A stretch of 37,912 bases of DNA from Modicisalibacter coralii. GTDB taxonomy: Bacteria > Pseudomonadota > Gammaproteobacteria > Pseudomonadales > Halomonadaceae. Within the stretch, counting starts at the first letter, position 1; every line of letters begins with the position of its first letter. Under the pieces are notes generated by a model that did not search any database, was not told the DNA's origin, and was given only the letters and a program-made list of their open reading frames with translations. Below, one piece after another: positions 32,917-37,912 of the stretch. The stretch spans positions 1-37,912 of the forward strand of contig NZ_QWBW01000047.1 in the NCBI RefSeq assembly GCF_004117855.1, read 5' to 3'. A program made the position numbers and the translations under genes.

Positions 32917-33735
32917 ATGACCTATACGCCTGCCATGCCTCTGAGGCCCTTCGGCGATTGCCCGCCCGAGATTCTCGGCGGCATTCGCTATCTGCTCACC
33001 GATATCGACGACACCCTCACCGAGGACGGCCGCCTGCACGCGGGAACGCTGGCGGCGCTGGAGCGGCTCGCCGAGGCCGGGATCTCGGTGATTCCGGTGA
33101 CCGGCGGCTGTGCCGGCTGGTGCGACCATATCGCCCGCGCCTGGCCGGTGGCGGCGGTGATCGGCGAGAACGGCGCCTTCAGCTTCCGGCGCCAGGGGGG
33201 CCGGCTGATCACCGCCTGGTGGGACAACCCGGTGCGCATGCGGTCCCGCCAGCGTCACGTGCTCGGCGTGGCCCGGCAACTGCTGCTCAGCCATCCCGAA
33301 GTCGCGCTGGCCCAGGATCAGGACTACCGGCTGTGTGACGTGGCGATCGACCACGCTCAGGCCGTCGGCCCGCTCGACCATTATCAGATCGAGGCGATCA
33401 TCGATGGTTTCCAGGCCACCGGCGTGCGCGCCAGGGCCAGCTCGATCCACATCAATGCCTGGCAGGGCGACTTCGACAAGGCGGGCATGGCGCTGCGCCT
33501 GCTCGGCGATACCTTCTCACTGACCCGGATGCAGCTCGAGCACCAGGTGATGGTCGTCGGCGACGCCCCCAACGACGCCCCGATGTTCGCCACCTTTCGC
33601 CATACCGTGGGTGTGGCCAACCTGTCTCCCTACCGCGAACGCATGGGCTGGAAACCGGCCTGGATCACCCGCGGTTCGCACGGCCGCGGGGTGGAGGAGA
33701 TCGCCGAGGCACTGCTGGCGGCGCGGGGTGGGTAG
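32917..33735 (+). CDS. HAD-superfamily (IIB-like) phosphatase in the ugp operon
   Basis: Starting at ATG 32917 (GAGG eleven bases upstream) the protein has 272 residues. HAD motif I is DIDDTLTEDG with nucleophile Asp29 and Asp31; motif II is VTGG (61-64); Lys188 is in DFDKAG; motif IV is GDAPNDAPMF with Asp216 and Asp220. A cap domain between motifs II and III, and EHQVMVVGD, fit the Cof/mannosyl-phosphoglycerate phosphatase class. In E. coli the fifth ugp gene is ugpQ, a glycerophosphodiesterase; here a phosphatase takes that place, 70 bp behind ugpC. It could dephosphorylate the imported phosphoester, but the substrate is unproven. Confidence 0.85.
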   Translation: MTYTPAMPLRPFGDCPPEILGGIRYLLTDIDDTLTEDGRLHAGTLAALERLAEAGISVIPVTGGCAGWCDHIARAWPVAAVIGENGAFSFRRQGGRLITAWWDNPVRMRSRQRHVLGVARQLLLSHPEVALAQDQDYRLCDVAIDHAQAVGPLDHYQIEAIIDGFQATGVRARASSIHINAWQGDFDKAGMALRLLGDTFSLTRMQLEHQVMVVGDAPNDAPMFATFRHTVGVANLSPYRERMGWKPAWITRGSHGRGVEEIAEALLAARGG

Positions 33736-33743
33736 GGCAGGCT

Positions 33744-34325
33744 TCACGCCTTCACCGGTCCCGCCTGCTGACTGAATGCCACCACCTCACCCACCCAGCG
33801 CTCGAGACGCGTGCGATCCACGGCCTCGGCATCGTAGAGCAGGTAGTAGACCAGCGGGGCGACCAGGCGCTCCATCAGCGTCTCGACGCTGGGTACGGTC
33901 TCGCCGCGCTGGCCGGCGCGCTGGACGATCGTCTGCATCTGTTGCCGGTTCAGGTCGCTGCAGCAGCGGCGCCGCTCGGCGTCGTCGCTGGCCAGCACGT
34001 CGCGCAGCATGCGCTGGCCGGGGCGAGAGGTCAGTTCGTCGTGATACTGCTCGCTCCAGGCCAGCAGGTCGCCGGCCAGGGTCCCGGTGTCGGCCGGTGG
34101 CGTTTCGGGACGCAGGCGTTCCAGGTTCACGTCGGCGAGCAGTTCGGCGAGATTTCCCCAGCGACGATAGAGGGTCGAGGGCGTCACCCCGGCGCGCTCG
34201 GCGATCCGCGGCAGGGTCAGGGCGTCGCGCGGCAGCTCGCGCTCGAGTTCGTGAACGGCCTGGTGCACGGCCTGCTGGATGCGGGCACTGCGGCCTCCGG
34301 GGCGTACGGCGGTTTTCTGAGTCAT
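33744..34325 (-). CDS. TetR family transcriptional regulator
   Basis: The 193-residue protein has an N-terminal TetR DNA-binding domain (about residues 14-62: RIQQAVHQAVHELERE, LTLPRIAERAGVTPSTLYRRWGNLAELLADV) and a helical ligand domain with the common C-terminal TetR fold (WSEQYHDELTSRPGQRMLRDVL, LMERLVAPLVYYLLYDAEAVD). It is divergent from an MFS efflux-type carrier across 87 bp that contain two near-identical palindromic sites, so it very probably represses that carrier and itself until a toxic ligand binds. It is convergent with the HAD gene eight bases away. Confidence 0.92.
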   Translation of the reverse strand: MTQKTAVRPGGRSARIQQAVHQAVHELERELPRDALTLPRIAERAGVTPSTLYRRWGNLAELLADVNLERLRPETPPADTGTLAGDLLAWSEQYHDELTSRPGQRMLRDVLASDDAERRRCCSDLNRQQMQTIVQRAGQRGETVPSVETLMERLVAPLVYYLLYDAEAVDRTRLERWVGEVVAFSQQAGPVKA

Positions 34326-34331
34326 GATTCC

Positions 34332-34354
34332 TTAACGCAAAATATTTGCTTTAA
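34332..34354. promoter_or_regulatory. TetR operator O1 (next to tetR)
   Basis: This 23-bp site begins TTAACGCAAAAT and ends TTGCTTTAA; nine of its eleven symmetric base pairs are complementary. It starts seven bases upstream of the tetR start and would cover its ribosome site or promoter. It matches O2 at 20 of 23 positions. Confidence 0.75.
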
Positions 34355-34379
34355 CGGGGCGGAGGCGTCATGCTTCGCA

Positions 34380-34402
34380 TTAACGCAAAATCTTAGCATT
34401 AA
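34380..34402. promoter_or_regulatory. TetR operator O2 (next to MFS gene)
   Basis: This second 23-bp copy begins TTAACGCAAAAT and ends TAGCATTAA, 48 bases from O1 start to start, touching the AAGGAG ribosome site of the MFS gene. Eight of eleven symmetric pairs are complementary. Two sites of this kind in a divergent tetR region indicate paired control. Confidence 0.75.
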
Positions 34403-34412
34403 GGAGTGGGTC

Positions 34413-35669
34413 ATGGCAGCTTCTTCCTCCCTTGACTGCACGCGGGGTGATGATTCTCCACGCACGGGACAGGCGCTGTTCTACCTGGGGCTCCTGGTCG
34501 TCTTCCTCGCCGCCTCGAGCGCGCCCACGCCGCTCTATCCGCTGTACCAGCGCGCCTGGGGGTTCTCGGCGACGCTGCTGACCCTGGTGTTCGCGGTCTA
34601 CATGTTCGCGCTGTTGCTGACGCTGCTGGTCAGCGGCTCGCTATCGGACCAGCGGGGGCGCAAGCCGGTGATCGCCCTGGCCGTGGCGCTCGAGGCGGTG
34701 TCGATGGGCATGTTCCTGCTCGCCGACGGTCCCGGCTGGCTGCTTGCCGGGCGCATCCTGCAGGGCGTGGCCACCGGCATCGCCACCAGTGCCCTGGCGG
34801 CGGCGATCCTCGACAGCCACGCGCGGCACGGGCCGCTGATGGCCAGCGTCGGACCGCTCTACGGCATGGCCTTCGGGGCGCTGTTCTCGGGGTTGCTGGT
34901 GGGCTACGCGCCGGCCCCGCTGCGCCTCGTCTTCGCGCTGTTGCTGGGGGCGTTGCTGTGGCAACTGGCGTGGCTGCCGAGGATGCGCGAGACGGCCAGG
35001 ACGACCCCCGGGCAGCCGCTGTCGCTGCGCCCGCGGGTACAGGTGCCGGTCGCGGTACGCGCCACTCTGCTGCGCGTGGTGCCGGTGGCCATCGCCGCCT
35101 GGGCGCTCGGCGGCTTCTCGCTGTCGCTGGGCCCCTCGCTGATCGCCGAGGTGGTGGATCTGCACAACCCGGCGATGGGCGGGCTGCTGGCCTTCCTGCT
35201 GCCGTTCGTGGGCGGCAGCAGCGTGCTCGTGCTGCGCCGGCAGACGCCGCGTCTGGCACTGCTGGTCGGTGGCTGGGGGCTCGCCGCGGGCATGGCGGTG
35301 ATGCTGGCCGGCGTGCACGGGCACACCGCGTGGCTGCTGCTGGCCGGCACCACGCTGGCGGGCACCGGCTTCGGCGCCGGCTTCATGGGCGTGATCCGCA
35401 CCATCACCCCGCTGGCGGCGCCCGCGGGGCGCGCGGCGCTGATGGCTGCCCTCTACGTGATCTGCTATCTCTCGGCGAGCGTGCCGGCGCTGATCGCCGG
35501 TGCCGCCACCCAGCAGGTGGGCCTGGAGACGACCACCTACGCCTACGGCGCGGTGGTGATCGCCCTCGCCGTGCTGGCGCTGATCGGTGTGCTCGGCGGC
35601 GGGCGCCGGAGCGTTGGCGCTGAATGCCCCGCTCGTCGATGTGCGCCGGCCGGGCCCCGCGATGAATGA
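34413..35669 (+). CDS. MFS transporter, probable drug/toxin efflux, TetR-controlled
   Basis: The 418-residue protein starts at ATG 34413 with AAGGAG six bases upstream; the in-frame extension to 33942 lies over tetR on the other strand and is not coding. It has twelve predicted helices, with SSAPTPLYPLYQ in the first loop and the motif-A loop SGSLSDQRGRKPVIAL between helices 2 and 3, followed by GRILQGVATGIATSALAAAIL. The last ~25 residues are hydrophilic. The divergent tetR and twin operators suggest export of a compound sensed by the repressor. The substrate is unknown. Confidence 0.9.
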   Translation: MAASSSLDCTRGDDSPRTGQALFYLGLLVVFLAASSAPTPLYPLYQRAWGFSATLLTLVFAVYMFALLLTLLVSGSLSDQRGRKPVIALAVALEAVSMGMFLLADGPGWLLAGRILQGVATGIATSALAAAILDSHARHGPLMASVGPLYGMAFGALFSGLLVGYAPAPLRLVFALLLGALLWQLAWLPRMRETARTTPGQPLSLRPRVQVPVAVRATLLRVVPVAIAAWALGGFSLSLGPSLIAEVVDLHNPAMGGLLAFLLPFVGGSSVLVLRRQTPRLALLVGGWGLAAGMAVMLAGVHGHTAWLLLAGTTLAGTGFGAGFMGVIRTITPLAAPAGRAALMAALYVICYLSASVPALIAGAATQQVGLETTTYAYGAVVIALAVLALIGVLGGGRRSVGAECPARRCAPAGPRDE

Positions 35670-35717
35670 ATCACCCGAGTATCGCTATCGACGCATCGAA
35701 CGACTCGCTGGCCGCGC

Positions 35718-36533
35718 TCAGCGCAATGAGCGCAGATTGGTCAGTACCGGGCTACCGGTGGCCGGGTCTTCGAGCAGCGTGCAGTCGATGCCGTAGAGCT
35801 CACGCACCAGTGCCTCGGTCATGATCGCCCGCGGCGGCCCCGCGGCGATGATGCGGCCGTCGAGCATCGCCACCAGATGGTCGGCGAAGCGGCAGGCGCT
35901 GACCAGGTCGTGGACCACCATCGCCAGCGTCTTGCCGGCGGCGGCCTGCGCCCGGATCAGTTCGAAGACCTCGAGTTGATGGCCGAGGTCGAGCGCCGAG
36001 GTCGGCTCGTCGAGCAGCAACAGCGGCGTCTGCTGAGCGATCGCCATGGCGATCCAGGCGCGCTGGCGCTGCCCCCCGGACATGGCGTCCAGCGGGCGGT
36101 CCGCCAGCGCGTGCAGATCCGCCGCGGTGAGCGCGGCATCGACGATCCGCTTGTCCTCCGCCGACCACTGCTGGAACAGCCCCTGATGCGGCTGACGGCC
36201 GAAGCGGATCAGCTCCGCGACCGTCAGCCCCTCCGGCGCCTGGGTCTCCTGCGGCAGCAGCGCCAGGCGCCTGGCCATCTCCCGGGCCGGCAGGCGCTGA
36301 ATATCGCGCCCGTCGAGCAGCACCGCTCCGGCATCCGGTGCATGCAGCCGTGACAGGCTGGCCAGCAGGGTGGACTTGCCGCAGCCGTTGGGTCCGACGA
36401 TCGCCGTTACCTGCCCGACCGGCAGTGTCAGGTCGAGGCCCTCGATTACCCGCCGCCGCGTGCGCCCGTGCCCGTAGCTCAACGACAGCTGTCTGGCGGC
36501 GAGTGGCGCCACCGATTCGCAAGGGGGACTCAT
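35718..36533 (-). CDS. Iron-siderophore ABC transporter ATP-binding protein (FepC/FhuC-like)
   Basis: The 271-residue ATPase has Walker A GPNGCGKST (47-55), Q-loop LLPQE (Gln95), signature MSGGQRQR beginning at 151, and Walker B LLLLDEP (171-177), with the switch His in MVVHDL. The PQETQAPEGLTVAELIRFGRQPHQ region and C-terminal GPPRAIMTEALVRELYGIDC are characteristic of the FepC/FhuC class that powers ferric-siderophore or heme uptake. It is the last gene of the leftward permease-permease-ATPase operon. Its start lies at the end of a chain of three 14-bp repeats with successive ATGA overlaps. Confidence 0.93.
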   Translation of the reverse strand: MSPPCESVAPLAARQLSLSYGHGRTRRRVIEGLDLTLPVGQVTAIVGPNGCGKSTLLASLSRLHAPDAGAVLLDGRDIQRLPAREMARRLALLPQETQAPEGLTVAELIRFGRQPHQGLFQQWSAEDKRIVDAALTAADLHALADRPLDAMSGGQRQRAWIAMAIAQQTPLLLLDEPTSALDLGHQLEVFELIRAQAAAGKTLAMVVHDLVSACRFADHLVAMLDGRIIAAGPPRAIMTEALVRELYGIDCTLLEDPATGSPVLTNLRSLR

Positions 36534-36570
36534 GACAGGACACTCATGATAGAAAGCTCATGACACAAAC
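36529..36570 (-). repeat. Three tandem 14-bp repeats with chained ATGA stop/start overlaps
   Basis: CTCATGA recurs at 36529, 36543 and 36557, exactly 14 bases apart. On the minus strand each copy supplies an ATGA. The permease stop overlaps the first ATG, which opens MSFLS-stop (36561-36544); its stop overlaps a second ATG opening MSVLS-stop (36547-36530); that stop overlaps the ATPase start at 36533. Only the first ATG has a good Shine-Dalgarno (GAGG, eight bases upstream), so ATPase translation may depend on two re-initiation steps. Confidence 0.8.
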
Positions 36571-37664
36571 CTCGACGAGGGGCGTAACAGAATCCAGAGC
36601 AGGAAGGGCGCGCCGATGATCGCCGTGACGATGCCCACCGGTACCTCGATCGGTGCCAGCAGCAGGCGTCCGGCCAGGTCGGCCGATGTCATCACCAGGG
36701 CGCCGGCGAGTACCGAGGCCGTCAGCGGCACGCCGCGCGGCGAGGAGAGCTGACGCGCGATCTCCGGGCCGATCAGCGCCACCAGCCCGACCGGCCCCGC
36801 CACCGCCACCGCCAGCCCGGTCAGGCCGACCGCAATCATCAAGGCCAGATAGCGACAGGCCTTGACGCGATAGCCGAGCCCGCGGGCCACCGCATCGGAG
36901 AAACGCAGCACCGTCATCGCCCGTGACAGCCAGGCCGCGCCGACGAAGGCGAGCAGCAGGCCGGCACCGAGCCACGCCACGGCGCCGGCGTCACGCGTGT
37001 TGAGACTGCCCACGGTCCACGGATAGGCGGCGTTGGCGGCATCGATCGCCACCCGCGCCATCATCAGTTGGGTCAGCGCACCGAAGACCGCGCCCACGCC
37101 GATGCCGGCGACGATGAAGCGGTAGCCGCGCGTGCCGATGTCGCTGGCCAGCGCGAAGGTGATCGCAGTGGCCGTCGCCGCGCCGACCAGCGCCATCGGC
37201 GGCGGCGCAAGGCTGGTCCCGACGCCGATCACCGAGGCGATCGCGAAGGCTGTTGCGCCGTTGTCGATGCCGACGATGCCGGGCGTTGCCAGCCGGTTGC
37301 GTGCCAGAGTCTGCATCAAACAGCCGGCCAGTGCGAAGGCTGCTCCGGTGGCGAGGCCGGCGAGCAGGCGCGGCAGGCGCAGCGCCTGAACCACGAAGAC
37401 GTGCATCGCGTCGCTCTGTCCGAGCAGCCCGCTCAACGCGGTTCGCGGGTCGAGCGGCAGGCTCCCCACGCAGAGAGAGAGCAGCGCCACGCCAGCAAGC
37501 GCCAGCGCCAAGGCGAGGTTGGCCAGCGCCGCGCGACGGTCGACCAGCACGGAGAGATCCCGACCGACGACCCGACCGGCGAGCCGCCATGTACCGTGAG
37601 GCGGCGGCACCTCGGCGGCTCGCCGAACACGATGCCGGGACGGAGAGAGCATGCGAGCCTTCAT
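36558..37664 (-). CDS. Iron-siderophore ABC transporter permease (FecCD family, FepG-like)
   Basis: The 368-residue FecCD-type permease has about nine to ten membrane helices. Family segments are ALRLPRLLAGLATGAAFALAGCLMQTLARNRLATPGIVGIDNGA (in parts), YRFIVAGIGVGAVFGALTQLMM, WTVGSLNTRDAGAVAWLG, and the ATPase-contact region GPVGLVALIGPEIARQL. The VGSLNTR rather than TGSLAGR form and length fit FepG-like second permeases. The first ~40 residues are basic and extend beyond the usual ~330, so the true start may be a later codon. Its start lies four bases after the upstream permease stop and its stop overlaps the repeat chain leading to the ATPase gene. Confidence 0.92.
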   Translation of the reverse strand: MKARMLSPSRHRVRRAAEVPPPHGTWRLAGRVVGRDLSVLVDRRAALANLALALALAGVALLSLCVGSLPLDPRTALSGLLGQSDAMHVFVVQALRLPRLLAGLATGAAFALAGCLMQTLARNRLATPGIVGIDNGATAFAIASVIGVGTSLAPPPMALVGAATATAITFALASDIGTRGYRFIVAGIGVGAVFGALTQLMMARVAIDAANAAYPWTVGSLNTRDAGAVAWLGAGLLLAFVGAAWLSRAMTVLRFSDAVARGLGYRVKACRYLALMIAVGLTGLAVAVAGPVGLVALIGPEIARQLSSPRGVPLTASVLAGALVMTSADLAGRLLLAPIEVPVGIVTAIIGAPFLLWILLRPSSRFVS

Positions 37665-37668
37665 GACC

Positions 37669-37911
37669 CTACACCGCCGGCAGTCGATGGGCGCGGACGA
37701 CCGCGATCAGCACCGGCGCGCCGACCAGCGCCGTGATCACCCCGAGCGGCATCTCCGAGGGTGCCACCAGCAGTCTCGACAGCACGTCCGCCCCGAGTAT
37801 CAGGATCGGCCCCAGCGGCAGGGCCAGCCACAGCGTGCGGCGAATGTCCGGTCCGGCGAGCGCTCGCGCCGCGAACGGCACCACCAGACCGACGAAGGCG
37901 ATGGGCCCCGC
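37669..37911 (-). CDS. Iron-siderophore ABC transporter permease, C-terminal fragment (5' end outside window)
   Basis: The frame is open from the window edge; the visible 80 residues are the C-terminus of another FecCD-type permease. AGPIAFVGLVVPFAARALAG is the conserved loop that contacts the ATPase, and ILILGADVLSRLLVAPSEMPLGVITALVGAPVLIAVV the last two helices. With the next permease it would form the heterodimeric channel (FepD/FepG-like). The binding protein and receptor genes, if linked, must lie beyond 37912. Confidence 0.92.
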   Translation of the reverse strand, partial: AGPIAFVGLVVPFAARALAGPDIRRTLWLALPLGPILILGADVLSRLLVAPSEMPLGVITALVGAPVLIAVVRAHRLPAV

Positions 37912-37912
37912 G

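Noticed and set aside
33942-34412. Upstream in-frame extension of the MFS gene
   Set aside because: It overlaps the tetR gene on the other strand and both operators; the ATG at 34413 has a strong ribosome site.

Overview
The window is GC-rich, roughly two thirds G+C by eye, and densely coded. The gene content (yqgE-ruvX next to pyrB, TRAP-TAXI and Ugp transporters, a homogentisate pathway, a membrane urate oxidase, a BHMT-type methyltransferase) fits a gammaproteobacterial chromosome. The closest resemblance I recognise is to Halomonas and other Halomonadaceae. That placement is an inference from protein resemblance, not from a marker gene. I see no phage, integrase, insertion sequence or CRISPR array.

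Layout. 1-3653 is conserved core: the 3' end of a tonB-like gene, yqgE and ruvX in one run, a convergent pyrB, and a short-chain dehydrogenase. 3634-7804 is a urate-degradation block: iclR and uraD leftward, uraH and puuD rightward, then a GntR/FCD regulator. PuuD keeps its membrane domain, but its cytochrome c tail is frameshifted and has lost the heme motif. 7904-7980 is tRNA-Arg(CCG) with a terminator. 8089-9779 holds a betaine/homocysteine-type methyltransferase (leftward) and an AT-richer orphan membrane protein. 9818-15466 is a LysR regulator divergent from a TRAP-TAXI transporter operon that ends in an AtuA-type enzyme and its small ferredoxin-fold partner. 15582-17720 is an arsRCB arsenic operon. 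17990-22674 is an AraC regulator followed by an outer-membrane channel, an MFS carrier and an amidase.

22733-27382 is the leftward homogentisate pathway (maiA, fumarylacetoacetase, hmgA, scoB, scoA), which takes homogentisate to fumarate and acetoacetyl-CoA, with a divergent LysR at 27499. 28576-33735 is a ugpBAEC glycerol-3-phosphate-type ABC importer with a HAD phosphatase behind it. 33744-35669 is a divergent tetR / MFS efflux pair with two matching operators between them. 35718-37912 is a leftward iron-siderophore ABC transporter (permease, permease, ATPase), cut by the window edge.

Most accessory blocks follow one plan: a regulator beside or divergent from a transporter plus a short catabolic or resistance route. 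Several intergenic regions contain palindromes placed where that regulator could act. The observations most worth a second look are the PuuD deletion, which sits at a perfect inverted repeat; a chain of 14-bp repeats that builds successive ATGA stop/start overlaps between the siderophore permease and ATPase genes; the twin TetR operators; and the LysR/TRAP/AtuA operon, whose substrate is unknown.
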